From: Ambrosia x helenae
Lineage: Eukaryota > Streptophyta > Magnoliopsida > Asterales > Asteraceae
Assembly: GCA_030844895.1 (NCBI GenBank)
Contig: CM061226.1
Location: forward strand, 42,726,238-42,790,237
Length of the DNA: 64,000 bases
Direction: 5' to 3'
Numbering within the stretch: position 1 is the first letter of the stretch; every line of letters begins with the position of its first letter. Below, piece after piece: positions 1 through 10,170 of this stretch. A program made the translations under genes and the position numbers. Below the pieces are notes generated by a model, which saw nothing but the letters and a program-made list of their open reading frames with translations, did no database searches and had not been told where the DNA came from.

Positions 1-127
1 TGGCTCACCTACCTCGATGGCTAGGGGTATAGGCTCAGGAATGGCTGGCTGGACGGGCTCAGAAATAGGGATAGTTGGGAAAATCGGGGTCCTAGCAGGT
101 ATAGCTATCACTAAGGCCGGTCGAATC
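1..127 (-). other. Leader scrap of gypsy element X
   Basis: About the first 95 bases repeat, with few changes, the sequence at 22221-22300, which lies upstream (in minus-strand sense) of the gag ORF of element X. This is therefore a second copy of the X leader, cut on its right where an LTR begins at 128. The 65-aa plus-strand ORF here is not conserved and is not a gene. Function is untranslated leader at most. Confidence 0.6.
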
Positions 128-1654
128 TATAACACCCCAACCGATGGCGGAAACATCGGGATGTCACGTATTGATGATTGTTTCAGTAGCACATGGTATA
201 TATTGAAATTTTAAATAATTTATTCATAACATAAATATCCAAATGAAATAATGTCTAAAAATCCCAAATACATAATGTCAATTAAAGCAAATAACTTCAA
301 AATAACTTCAAATAACTTCATAGTATTTCCTCATGCATACTTTAAGCCTCAGCTTCATTGTTACCTGAAACATGTTAAATTTGAAAATATTTTTGGGTCA
401 ACAAAAGTTGGTGAGAGTTACATAGGTTTTGATAATCGAATAAAGCTTGTACAATTCAAGTGTCATGGCAAGTCTAGTCCATATGTGAAAACATACTAGC
501 AGTAAATCGAGTGCATAATCAACCCTTGTGACTAGAATATTATGGTCCATCCCATACGCTCATGGTTCACTCGATTATGTTATGCGATAACAATCACCCA
601 CGCTACCTATGTAGGAGGTACGTATCCGGGTGGGATTGTCAGTCCAATAGATCTATCATTGTATACCGTCGGCTGATCAATGTTAATGATTATGCTAGAA
701 TATTGTGCTTACCCTAGTCATGTTTAAGACATAATGCAACATAGAAAAAACACATAGACACTTTATGATTGAATTGTATATAGAATGTTGTAACATGTTT
801 CACCCCAAAAATAGTGAAATAGAAAAGGGGCTATGTAAAACTCACCTGAGCAAAATGTTATGTCTCGTGAAAATAGAATATGTGTTGCCCAACGATGCCA
901 AGTATTACCCTATAATTAAGGTAATAAATATGTCTAAGTCTTTCTAGTCTACAAATATTTTCTAGGGTTTCGAATTTAGGGATAGGTATTTGTTTGATTA
1001 ATAATTAAATTGTTTAATAAATAAAAGAAATTCGATAAATAAATAAAGAAAAGTCTTTTTGTGGACTTTAGACTAAAGATCGTCACATTAATAGGTTTTA
1101 AGTATAAAAATAATTTTTATAAAATTATTTCTTAAAAAAAGAATATTTAGTCTATTTATTTCCATTTTGCCAAAATATAACTTTAATATCTAAAAATATT
1201 AAAATTAAAGAATTTTTAAATTAAAATTTGTATTTCTGTTCTAAATGGACAAAAATAATTTATATAAAAATTTGGTGCAAAAATACTGAAAAATGAATTT
1301 ATTATGATTTATTTATGATTAAAAATAACAAAAATTGGTTAAAATATTAAATAAATGATTTTTCAAAAATAAAAATCATTTCAGAAATGTTTAATGTTTT
1401 ATAAACTCAGAATAATTTTTGTGGAAATTTATATAATCGTTTTGATATTTTTATAGAATTTTATAATTATAATGGAATAAACTTGAAATATTTATTATAT
1501 ATAATAAATAAATAATTTTTTGGAAAACTAAAAATTGTATGTTAAACTTTTCTATTAGAATATCATAAAATAATTTTTGTAGAATTTATAAAGAAGTTTT
1601 AGTATTTTAAAACCATTTTTAATAAAGGTTTTTGAAAAAAAAAAGATTTGTGTA

Positions 1655-1728
1655 TGCTATGGCTCGAACCCGGGTCTGAGACCGGGTGGAGTTTTATCAC
1701 AAGCCCAGCCACCAACTGGGCTGGACCC
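1655..1728 (-). repeat. tRNA-like module in LTR Q (first)
   Basis: On the minus strand this has an A-box-like CAGCCCAGTTGG followed about 45 nt later by a B-box-like GGGTTCGAGCC with a T-arm-like stem. It is not a tRNA: the anticodon arm and acceptor stem cannot be drawn. Similar modules recur in the TR-GAG and chromovirus LTRs. Confidence 0.5.
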
Positions 1729-1824
1729 TGAGAACGAATATACTCGGTTTGAAATTACATATATAGTTATACTAGAACTGATTTATAATCCTTTTTAAAG
1801 AAAAAGAAATGGACGCGTGTTATA

Positions 1825-1906
1825 GGACTCGAACCCTGGCCATCAGGCCGGTTCGTGTTTTAAGTATGAGAGTCACACCAATTGATCTGTTGATCAGTTG
1901 GTGATG
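1825..1906 (-). repeat. Leader tRNA-like module of LTR Q
   Basis: Read on the minus strand: a long hairpin (CACCAACTGATC paired with GATCAATTGGTG), a spacer, then a T-arm-like segment containing GGTTCGAGTCC. It sits about 100 nt downstream of the leader hairpin at 2006-2038, the same arrangement as in the TR-GAG and chromovirus LTRs. The hairpin sequence differs from theirs but still pairs. Confidence 0.5.
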
Positions 1907-2005
1907 ATTAAGGTTCTGAATTAAATAAATAAGCATGTCTGCAGAAACGTTTTTCCCCAAATCAATAAGAACGAACCCTAGATTTTTCAATCAACAAATT
2001 TAACG

Positions 2006-2038
2006 AACAATAACCCGATTAAACATAGGGTTATTGTT
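2006..2038 (-). repeat. Leader hairpin of LTR Q
   Basis: Perfect 11-bp inverted repeat AACAATAACCC / GGGTTATTGTT around an 11-nt A/T-rich loop. It lies about 180 nt downstream (minus sense) of the TATA box. Different sequences at the same position in the TR-GAG and chromovirus LTRs also form hairpins. Confidence 0.6.
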
Positions 2039-2220
2039 GGTAGGGGGCCGATGAACAAAACCTAACAAAAAAATTAAAACTTACAAAGCTTTTCACGTGA
2101 TTATGAGCGGTCAACCAGAAAAGTCAACGTGCGAACAATTGTTGCTTGTAAAGATGTTTTTAACAGAAATTTTGAGAGGGAAAGAGTAATTGGCGAGTGT
2201 AGATTGTGGAAAAGGTTCCA

Positions 2221-2227
2221 ATTTATA
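2221..2227 (-). promoter_or_regulatory. TATA box of LTR Q
   Basis: Minus-strand TATAAAT. It occupies the position of the TATA boxes in the other LTRs of this family and would drive minus-strand transcription. Confidence 0.55.
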
Positions 2228-3840
2228 GTGGGAGGCTCGTGGGTTCGAATTGGTAATGGTTGACTCACTTTAAAGAGATGACGCGATGATTGATACTAAA
2301 TTGGAATGAATTGATGGTGATTTGGGCGTGTAACATGTAACACCCCAACCGATGGCGGAAACATCGGGTGTCACGTAGTGATGATTGTTCAGTAGCTCAT
2401 GGTGAATAATGATTTCATTAAATGATTTAAATAATTATACATACAATGATTCTACAAGAATTCGTACATCAAATTGAATAAGACTATGCACATATCTTCA
2501 AGCAAATCTTCATGCAAGTAGAACCTGAAACATGTTAAGTTGAAAATATTTTGGGTCAACAATTGTTGGTGAGAATTACATAGGTTTTTAAGAAATAGTT
2601 GATAACAATAGCTTGTACAACACTCAGGGTTGTATGATGATAGAGTATGATACCGACATGCAACAATGCGTCCTTGTACAACCAAACCTTGTGTCGACTG
2701 ATGACTAACTCGCAAGTTAGTTAAATGTTATTACTGTTATCGATCATCCCTGAGTCTACGTGGGAGGGGATGGGTTTGTCAGACCTATAGCGCTATAATC
2801 TAAACAGGCGGCTTGATCATTGTTAATGATTGTACTGTGTCTTTTTGTTACAGTCAAATGATAGAATGATGTTGTAATTGAATCACAAGTAAATATGAGT
2901 AAATGATAGTATAAAATGTTTAAACATGTTTCACCCCAAAAATGTAAAAGAGAAAAGGGGCTATGTAAACTCACCTTAGCAAATGCTAAACTTGTTGAAA
3001 AGATGAAATAATAGTGTTGCCCAAAATGATTCCAAATATCACCCTATAATATGGTAATATATAATAAGTCTAAGTCTAATTAACTTATAAGTGTATCCTA
3101 GGGTTTCGATTTGGGGATAATCAATTGTTTGAAATTAAATTAAAATGTTAATTAATAAAGGAAAATTTGATAATTAATAAAAGAAAGTCTTTTTATAAAA
3201 TTTGGATTTTGGATGGACACAATAAAGTGTTTGAAGTATAAAAATAATTTTTATAAAATTATTTTATTTAAAAATAGATTTTTAAATCTATTTATTATAA
3301 ATAGCCAAATTTAACTTTAATATTCAAAAATACTAAAATTAAAGAATTTCTATTTTAAAAATCATATTTCTGTTCTAAATGATTAAAAATAATTTGTATA
3401 AAATTTTGGTGCAAAAATGATGAAAAATTGGATTTATTATGATTTAATTATGATTAAATCTAACAAAAATTGATTAAAAATATAAAATAAATGATTTTAC
3501 TGATTTAAAAATTATTTCAGTAAAGGTTGACTTTATAAAAAGTCAGGATAAATTTTGGAGAATTTAAATAAATTGTTTTGATATATAAATGGATTTTTAT
3601 AAATATAATAGTATAAAAATGATTTAATTATTATAAATATTAAATAAATGAATTTCTGAAAAATAAAAATTACAAATAAAACTTTTATATCAGATTAAAC
3701 AATTATAATTTTTTTAGAATTTATAAAATAGTTTTGATATTTTAAAATGTATTTAAAAGATTACAAGGTTTAATATATTAATATAAATATAATTGTTTGT
3801 TTAAAAAAAAGAAAAGAAAAGAAAGGAACAAAAACCGGTC

Positions 3841-3918
3841 AGAGCCGGGACTCGAACCCGGGTGACCACTGGAATGGACCATGGTCACAACCACTTGGCC
3901 TAGGCCGGTGGTTGTGAT
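3841..3918 (-). repeat. Sense tRNA-like module, TR-GAG 3' LTR
   Basis: On the minus strand: a long palindrome (3886-3916, centre GGCCTAGGCC), a spacer, then CCGGG-TTCGAGT-CCCGG. The latter is a textbook T-arm with a 5-bp stem and 7-nt loop, and forms a B box. It lies in the presumed transcribed leader about 95 nt after the leader hairpin. The copy at 8538-8615 is identical. Confidence 0.6.
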
Positions 3919-4012
3919 GTTTCTGGTTTCAAAATACTTAAATACACGATGCTGAATCAAGTTTATCCCCAAATAATAACACGACGAACCCTAGAATTAC
4001 AATTGAATGATT

Positions 4013-4055
4013 CAGGCAACTATAGCCCGATTAAAGATAGGGCTTTTGTTGCCTG
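4013..4055 (-). repeat. Leader hairpin, TR-GAG 3' LTR
   Basis: Two nested inverted repeats: outer CAGGCAAC / GTTGCCTG and inner AGCCC / GGGCT. It occupies the same place relative to the TATA box as the hairpins in LTR Q and the chromovirus LTR, with different stem sequence. Confidence 0.6.
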
Positions 4056-4235
4056 ATTGCCGATGAATAAACCCCACAAAAAAAAAACGAGTACTCACTG
4101 TGTTGGATTGATGATAATAGACGGGTCAAAGAGAAAGTCAAACAACGAACTCGCTAATCAAATTCAGAGTGTAATAGAGAGAATTGGAGGTTGAGAGAGT
4201 ATTGTGAGCGAGTTGTCAAGGTTCAGAATGCATCA

Positions 4236-4242
4236 ATTTATA
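4236..4242 (-). promoter_or_regulatory. TATA box, TR-GAG 3' LTR
   Basis: Minus-strand TATAAAT preceded by a C/T-rich segment. It marks the U3 promoter. Transcription would start about 30 nt to the left. The equivalent in the other LTR is 8934-8940. Confidence 0.6.
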
Positions 4243-4434
4243 CAGAGGGTTAGGGTTAATGTTAATTGGAAGGTTTGACTTCTTATTGAATACATACGCG
4301 TTCAATTGACTAAAATGTCAACGATTGACGTGTAATGGACGTGTAATTGTGTTGTACAAGGCCGATAATCAACCCAATTTACCAAAGATAGATCGTATAC
4401 GAGTTAATTGGACGGATTGATCAACAAGGCAACC

Positions 4435-4461
4435 CACAGTTGACTTTCCTTGTCAACTGTG
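4435..4461. repeat. U3 palindrome, TR-GAG 3' LTR
   Basis: Perfect 10-bp inverted repeat CACAGTTGAC / GTCAACTGTG around 7 bases. Copies are at 9132-9158, 9295-9320 (imperfect), 11461-11488 and 19137-19164. It is always in U3 next to an antisense tRNA-like module. Confidence 0.65.
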
Positions 4462-4515
4462 AGGTTTTAATGTGTGTATATATATAATACGCGTCCGGGT
4501 TAATCAAAACAGAAG

Positions 4516-4577
4516 GTCCAGCCCAGTTGGTTGGGCATGTGTGTGTGTGCGTTGTGGCTGGGTTCGAGACCCGGGTA
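4516..4577 (+). repeat. Antisense tRNA-like module, TR-GAG 3' LTR
   Basis: Plus strand, antisense to the element. An A-box-like CAGCCCAGTTGGTTGG is followed by a GT run and GGGTTCGAGACCCGGG (B box and T-arm-like). The right LTR keeps it at 9214-9275, directly before the point where the two LTRs stop matching. Confidence 0.5.
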
Positions 4578-4717
4578 AGCAGTTTCAATTTTTTTTTTAA
4601 ATGGGCCGGCTTTCTAGGTCTTGGGCCTGATTCCAGATGGGCTTGGTTAATGGGCTGAGAAACTTGGGCTTCAAATAAGGGTGGGTTATATGTGGTAAGA
4701 ATCCAACAATGTAATAG

Positions 4718-4769
4718 TTATTATTATTATTATTATTATTATTATAAATATATATATATATATATATAT
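4718..4769. repeat. TTA and TA microsatellites in U3
   Basis: An uninterrupted TTA run is followed by a TA run near the U3 end of the LTR. It is the type of tract expected to slip and vary between copies. Confidence 0.8.
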
Positions 4770-4851
4770 GTGTGTATAAGTATGAATAATAATCATCGTA
4801 ATAAAACTTGTCGTTTTACTCCGTAGCGTATAATAAATGCGTAATGTTACA

Positions 4852-4867
4852 GTCTCCCCTACTTTTA
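4852..4867 (-). other. Polypurine tract, TR-GAG element
   Basis: Minus-strand CTAAAAGTAGGGGAGAC directly abuts the 3' LTR start. The same tract occurs before the chromovirus right LTR (18824-18838) and the element at 61710-61724. It is the plus-strand DNA priming site. Confidence 0.85.
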
Positions 4868-5317
4868 GAAACTTCGTCCCGAAGTTAAAGAAAATACTAG
4901 GTTTGCAATTGGTCAACTACTGAAAACCTTGATAAAATTTCACACTACCCTAATGTACCTGTAAATTCATGATTACGTTCCAGACCGTAATTACCAATTT
5001 ACCTTACATTAGGGTTTTGCGTCCTTTTATGACTTTACCGATGGTTAAGCAGGTCTGATAGTCTCCGCCAGTCGTTCAGGTGGTAGGGCCTCTCCCGACT
5101 GTTGGAATGACATGATGACCTCTACCAATCGTTAAGCTGGTTGTTTGGTAGTTAACTAATTGATGTACAAGTAAGCAAGTATAGATATAGCAATTAGTTC
5201 ACATTCCAACAAGCATGCACACAAATGTTATGATAATACTTGAATTTTATTACTTGAATCGAATAACATCAATACATAGAATAAAAGCAACCAAGAGTCA
5301 AATGGTGAGTCTTGCGG
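4868..5317 (-). other. 3' untranslated region of the TR-GAG element
   Basis: Lies between the gag stop and the polypurine tract. It includes CTTCGGGACGAAGTT next to the tract, a motif shared with the chromovirus end, and one copy of the TCTCCCGACTGTTG repeat unit found in tandem at 62145-62340. No pol homology is seen in any frame. Confidence 0.7.
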
Positions 5318-6523
5318 TTAGGTAGCTGGAGGGTCTTGATCTCGGTTTAGTTTAGGACATCGGTTACGGAAGTGATTTGGGTCTCCACATTCATAGCATT
5401 GACCATAGTTGTATTGATTAAGGTTAGCCGCTTGAGCAGGGTTGGTGGGTTGGTTGGCATTTGGATTTGGGGTCTCACGACACGTGTTGACCAGATGGCC
5501 ATACCTTCCACAATTGGTGCATATGCGACATGCTGAAGCAGTGGGGTGATGTCGGTTGCAGGTATTACATAATGGGTGGTTTCCTGTATAAGGTTTCTTG
5601 TTAGAGGCTTGTGGAGTGAGGTTTGCAGCAGGATCCCTGGTCTTACGTTTCTGGTTCTCAGTGGTTACCGCGGCTACAATACTTGTTTTATTGCCTTTCC
5701 GAACTAAGGTCCCGTTCTTTACGTGATTATCAGTTAAGGTAGCTGCTAAACGTTTGGCTTCCTCCAAGGTGGCAGGATTCCTTCCCCACACCGTATCCTG
5801 GATTTGCATGGGCAGACCACCGATGTACTTCTTGATGGCTACCGACAGGGGAGTGACTTTGTGGGGCAGCAATAAGCTAAGCTCATGAAAGCGGGTGTTG
5901 TAGGCAAGGTTTTCCCCACTATCTTGAGCTAAGGTGTGGAACTCATCTTCAAGCTTCTTAACTTCATTGCGAGGACAAAACTCTTCCTTCATGATCTCTT
6001 TGACTTGGTTCCATGTCATAGCAAGAGCAACTTCGGCCCCACGAGTACGCTTTTCTTCATTCCACCATGTGAGTGCTCGTTTATGGAGAACACTCATGGC
6101 GTAACGAACCTTGAAGTTGTCGGGGCACTCACTGTTGATGAAGGTATTCTCAATACCCTCAAACCATTGGAGGAGTCCTGTAGCTCCTTCTTCACCACTA
6201 AACTTCGGAGGGTTACAAGAGTTGAAATGCTTAAGGGTACAGGCTTGGGGTCCATTCCCATTGCCATTGCCGTTCCCGTTCCCGTTGTTGTGACCATTCC
6301 CGTTGCCGTTCATTTGGATGACCTGAGCGAGTAAATTGGGAACCAGAGTTGCGATTTGCTGCGCCATTTGTTGAGAAATGATCGCAGCCAGTTGAGCATC
6401 GACCCCATTGTTGTTGTGACCAGGACCTTGGTCATGACCATGGTTGTCACTACCTTCATCGTGGTTCTCACCATTGCTGTTACGAGTGCTGCGACGTGGA
6501 GGCATGATCTGTAATAGACACAA
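5318..6523 (-). CDS. gag: Intact Gag of the TR-GAG element
   Basis: 401 codons. The probable start is the internal ATG at 6505 (MPPRRSTRNSNGENH), because that is the usual chromovirus Gag start and the six upstream codons overlap a TTACAG splice-acceptor-like sequence. An Asn/Gly/His-rich N-terminal third (NGNG runs) is followed by the Retrotrans_gag domain (about residues 100-270, with RALTWWN, EFCPRNEV and EFHTLAQ), a basic linker, then zinc knuckles CTNCGRYGHLVNTC and CYECGDPNHFRNRC (C-X2-C-X4-H-X4-C). It would form the cytoplasmic particle and bind element RNA. It ends shortly after the second knuckle with no protease continuation. It closely matches the Gag part of the chromovirus at 14156-15500, whose own Gag is broken. 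Confidence 0.9.
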   Translation of the reverse strand: MCLLQIMPPRRSTRNSNGENHDEGSDNHGHDQGPGHNNNGVDAQLAAIISQQMAQQIATLVPNLLAQVIQMNGNGNGHNNGNGNGNGNGNGPQACTLKHFNSCNPPKFSGEEGATGLLQWFEGIENTFINSECPDNFKVRYAMSVLHKRALTWWNEEKRTRGAEVALAMTWNQVKEIMKEEFCPRNEVKKLEDEFHTLAQDSGENLAYNTRFHELSLLLPHKVTPLSVAIKKYIGGLPMQIQDTVWGRNPATLEEAKRLAATLTDNHVKNGTLVRKGNKTSIVAAVTTENQKRKTRDPAANLTPQASNKKPYTGNHPLCNTCNRHHPTASACRICTNCGRYGHLVNTCRETPNPNANQPTNPAQAANLNQYNYGQCYECGDPNHFRNRCPKLNRDQDPPAT

Positions 6524-7017
6524 TGAAATGAATGAGATTATATAAGGAGTGTAATCATTTATTCATTAATTAAAACGAATAAACGAAAACGTTGACTTAT
6601 CAAAGATTCTCAATTCTAATAACATATGAAGACATGCTTTAGCCTATAAGTGAACACTCATCCCGAGAATTCCCAGGTAGGCATCCGGGTCCCTCGTCTG
6701 ATTGGGATATATGCGCAATGCCAGCCTAGACAGAAGACTCAGAATACAGGCGTTCACCCTTCCAGATTGCACGTGTTCGTTATTAAAATCTAGGACTTCG
6801 ACGAGATCTCAAGGTGGTTCAGGTTAAAACCTGAGGAATTTGTCCTATTAGTCTAGGAGTAGACCCACTGATGGAGAGCAACCTTCTTGTAGGAATGAAA
6901 GTAGGGATATGAAGCAGGAGGGGGATAGAGAATAGCAAACAAAAGAAGCAAGTACTGGTTAAATCCTATGGTTATAGACTAGATTATTTCTCTAATAACC
7001 TAATTCCCTATAACCAT
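6524..7017 (-). other. Leader of the TR-GAG element with conserved block
   Basis: The 5' untranslated leader. Bases about 6655-6850 are almost identical to the reverse complement of 13830-14050 in the chromovirus and to 62775-62965 in the gag-deleted element. Such conservation of non-coding RNA across autonomous and defective members suggests a packaging or dimerisation signal; that is an inference. Confidence 0.65.
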
Positions 7018-7030
7018 GGCTCTGATACCA
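7018..7030 (-). other. Primer binding site (initiator Met tRNA), TR-GAG
   Basis: Minus-strand TGGTATCAGAGCC, three bases inside the 5' LTR end. It is complementary to the 3' end of plant initiator-Met tRNA, the usual primer for chromoviruses. Confidence 0.9.
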
Positions 7031-7033
7031 ATC

Positions 7034-9277
7034 TGTAACACCCCAACCGATGGCGGAAACATCGGGGTGTCACGTAGTGATGATTGTTCAGTAGCTCATG
7101 GTGAATAATGATTTCATTAAATGATTTAAATAATTATACATACAATGATTCTACAAGAATTCGTACATCAAATTGAATAAGACTATGCACATATCTTCAA
7201 GCAAATCTTCATGCAAGTAGAACCTGAAACATGTTAAGTTGAAAATATTTTGGGTCAACAATTGTTGGTGAGAATTACATAGGTTTTTAAGAAATAGTTG
7301 ATAACAATAGCTTGTACAACACTCAGGGTTGTATGATGATAGAGTATGATACCGACATGCAACAATGCGTCCTTGTACAAACAAACCTTGTGTCGACTGA
7401 TGACTAACTCGCAAGTTAGTTAAATGTTATTACTGTTATCGATCATCCCTGAGTCTACGTGGGAGGGGATGGGTTTGTCAGACCTATAGCGCTATAATCT
7501 AAACAGGCGGCTTGATCATTGTTAATGATTGTACTGTGTCTTTTTGTTACAGTCAAATGATAGAATGATGTTGTAATTGAATCACAAGTAAATATGAGTA
7601 AATGATAGTATAAAATGTTTAAACATGTTTCACCCCAAAAATGTAAAAGAGAAAAGGGGCTATGTAAACTCACCTTAGCAAATGCTAAACTTGTTGAAAA
7701 GATGAAATAATAGTGTTGCCCAAAATGATTCCAAATATCACCCTATAATATGGTAATATATAATAAGTCTAAGTCTAATTAACTTATAAGTGTATCCTAG
7801 GGTTTCGATTTGGGGATAATCAATTGTTTGAAATTAAATTAAAATGTTAATTAATAAAGGAAAATTTGATAATTAATAAAAGAAAGTCTTTTTATAAAAT
7901 TTGGATTTTGGATGGACACAATAAAGTGTTTGAAGTATAAAAATAATTTTTATAAAATTATTTTATTTAAAAATAGATTTTTAAATCTATTTATTATAAA
8001 TAGCCAAATTTAACTTTAATATTCAAAAATACTAAAATTAAAGAATTTCTATTTTAAAAATCATATTTCTGTTCTAAATGATTAAAAATAATTTGTATAA
8101 AATTTTGGTGCAAAAATGATGAAAATTGGATTTATTATGATTTAATTATGATTAAATCTAACAAAAATTGATTAAAAATATAAAATAAATGATTTTACTG
8201 ATTTAAAAATTATTTCAGTAAAGGTTGACTTTATAAAAAGTCAGGATAAATTTTGGAGAATTTAAATAAATTGTTTTGATATATAAATGGATTTTTATAA
8301 ATATAATAGTATAAAAATGATTTAATTATTATAAATATTAAATAAATGAATTTCTGAAAAATAAAAATTACAAATAAAACTTTTATATCAGATTAAACAA
8401 TTATAATTTTTTTAGAATTTATAAAATAGTTTTGATATTTTAAAATGTATTTAAAAGATTACAAGTTTAATATATTAATATAAATATAATTGTTTGTTTA
8501 AAAAAAAGAAAAGAAAAGAAAGGAACAAAAACCGGTCAGAGCCGGGACTCGAACCCGGGTGACCACTGGAATGGACCATGGTCACAACCACTTGGCCTAG
8601 GCCGGTGGTTGTGATGTTTCTGGTTTCAAAATACTTAAATACACGATGCTGAATCAAGTTTATCCCCAAATAATAACACGACGAACCCTAGAATTACAAT
8701 TGAATGATTCAGGCAACTATAGCCCGATTAAAGATAGGGCTTTTGTTGCCTGATTGCCGATGAATAAACCCCACAAAAAAAAAAACGAGTACTCACTGTG
8801 TTGGATTGATGATAATAGACGGGTCAAAGAGAAAGTCAAACAACGAACTCGCTAATCAAATTCAGAGTGTAATAGAGAGAATTGGAGGTTGAGAGAGTAT
8901 TGTGAGCGAGTTGTCAAGGTTCAGAATGCATCAATTTATACAGAGGGTTAGGGTTAATGTTAATTGGAAGGTTTGACTTCTTATTGAATACATACGCGTT
9001 CAATTGACTAAAATGTCAACGATTGACGTGTAATGGACGTGTAATTGTGTTGTACAAGGCCGATAATCAACCCAATTTACCAAAGATAGATCGTATACGA
9101 GTTAATTGACGGATTGATCAACAAGGCAACCCACAGTTGACTTTCCTTGTCAACTGTGAGGTTTTAATGTGTGTATATATATAATACGCGTCCGGGTTTA
9201 ATCAAAACAGAAGGTCCAGCCCAGTTGGTTGGGCATGTGTGTGTGTGCGTTGTGGCTCGGGTTCGAGACCCGGGTAA
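7034..9277 (-). repeat. 5' LTR of the TR-GAG element, U3 end missing
   Basis: Starts TGTAACACCCCAACC and matches 2336-4577 almost base for base. The visible differences are about one substitution and six 1-base indels. After GACCCGGGTAA the match stops, and the sequence that follows resembles a different LTR end (see 9278-9622). The TATA box is at 8934-8940, the leader hairpin at 8710-8752 and the sense tRNA-like module at 8538-8615. Confidence 0.85.
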
Positions 9278-9622
9278 TTATGGTTAATTGTCTTCACAGT
9301 TGACTTTCCAAGTCAACTGTTAAGATTCCAAGTTCATTATATAATTAAAACGTGTGGAAGAATAAACAGAATAGTGATGTAGATCAGATGGTTTGGTGGT
9401 GTGTGGCTGATTGACCCGGCCTAGGGCGCGGGTTCGAATCCAGGCCCAGGCATATTTTTTTTATAATTATTTACCCACATTAATAATAATATAAAACCAT
9501 AGTATAGTTCTAAGAGTCCAAATGCGTCACGAAATATTTTAAAGGGTACGATAAATGATAAAAATTCGACGTTTTATTCGATAATAATCGTAACGTACAT
9601 AAGATTTAATACGAAATGTTAC
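9278..9622 (-). repeat. LTR Q, second part (U3 end)
   Basis: Contains a U3 palindrome (9295-9320), an antisense tRNA-like module (9379-9451, with AGATCAGATGG and GGGTTCGAATCC) and ends ACGAAATGTTACT. In minus sense this reads AGTAACATTTCGT, like the TGTAACATTTCGC start of the chromovirus LTR. Best explained as the continuation of LTR Q from 2335 beyond the inserted TR-GAG element, with roughly 100 bases of Q and the end of the insertion lost. The alternative is recombination between two related LTRs. Confidence 0.55.
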
Positions 9623-10170
9623 TGTCGAATCCTCTTGCGAAGAGTACACTTAGTGACTAAACGTCTCGAAGTGTCTAAGCGAAAATAGGGGTTTAGGCTG
9701 GCCGGTGGAGATGAGACAGAACGGGTGACAGAAGGATGGGGGTCAGAGACAGCTAGGGGTGGAGTGTCATCGTCCGTCTTGTCATGGAAGTACGTCTCTG
9801 AACAGGAGGTGAGTCAATGTCCATCTCAGACTCGGATATCCATCCATTATGATGGCACTCGGGGGCTGGCTGGGTGAGCGGTAAATCATCTCCCTGGGGA
9901 TCATCTACTAAATAATCTGACTCTGACTCGGGTGAAGAAACAAGATCAATAGTAATGGCCATGTTTCCTGTCACAACATACACATATATGTAAATAATCA
10001 TATGGATAAATAAACCATGGTACCCGTATGTCTTCGTGGAGCGGCTTGAGGTTTGAGGGTGCATGGCGAGACTTCGTGGCATTTTGTGAAAACATTTCGA
10101 AAAATATTTTAAGTTATAGTTGACTCCAAAGAATCCTAGTTCGCTATAACCTCGTGCTCTGATGCCAATC
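9623..10170 (-). mobile_element. Short internal remnant of a minus-strand gypsy element
   Basis: It has a primer-site-like minus-strand TGGCATCAGAGCAC at 10154-10167 next to the LTR at 10171, and an LTR end at 9622 on the other side. Only 548 bp remain between the LTRs. The one ORF (9753-10082, 109 codons, minus) has no recognised domain. It contains an acidic stretch around SSPESESDYLVDD and a VTGNMAITIDL segment preceded by a GTGACAG acceptor-like site. It may be a leader ORF or the start of a deleted gag. The two flanking LTRs are too different to be a pair, so recombination has occurred. Confidence 0.45.

Larger units (their letters stand above)
128..2335 (-). repeat. LTR Q, first part (gypsy, minus orientation)
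   Basis: It starts TATAACACCCCAACC, a degenerate form of the TGTAACACCCCAACC end shared by the LTRs at 2336, 7034, 60395 and 63166. It contains the same landmarks as those LTRs: the CCAATAGATCTAT box, GTTTCACCCCAAAAAT, CCTAGGG/TAGGGTTTCG, a leader hairpin, tRNA-like modules and a reverse TATA box. It is cut at 2335 by the TR-GAG element and probably continues at 9278-9622, giving about 2.55 kb in total. The region holds no coding sequence; short ORFs here are chance. Confidence 0.7.
2336..4851 (-). repeat. 3' LTR of the TR-GAG element
   Basis: 2516 bp, TGTAACACC...AATGTTACA (TG...CA). The right edge abuts the complement of a polypurine tract. It contains a TATA box, a leader hairpin, a sense tRNA-like module, an antisense tRNA-like module and TTA/TA microsatellites near the U3 end. 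Short ORFs inside, at 2452-2715, 2756-2974 and 3778-3972, recur in the other LTR only because the LTRs are copies. Confidence 0.9.
2336..9277 (-). mobile_element. Young gag-only LTR retrotransposon (TR-GAG type)
   Basis: In minus orientation: 5' LTR 7034-9277, initiator-Met primer site, leader, a single intact gag ORF, a short 3' region, polypurine tract and 3' LTR 2336-4851. No protease, reverse transcriptase, RNase H or integrase is present in the 2.2-kb internal region, so it cannot move alone. The LTRs differ by about one substitution and a few 1-base indels over 2.2 kb, so the insertion is very recent. It was inserted in LTR Q. The last ~275 bases of the right LTR, matching 4578-4851, are missing and no target duplication is visible there. 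TR-GAG elements are a known class of non-autonomous plant retroelement. Assignment here is from structure. Confidence 0.85.

Noticed and set aside
2452..2974. Conserved small proteins (87 and 72 codons) repeated at 7151-7673
   Set aside because: The repetition comes from the two LTRs being near-identical copies. No domain, and the ORFs are not kept in the related LTRs.
9753..10082. Host gene or Gag
   Set aside because: 109 codons without recognisable domain, inside an LTR-bounded remnant. Kept only as part of the internal region.
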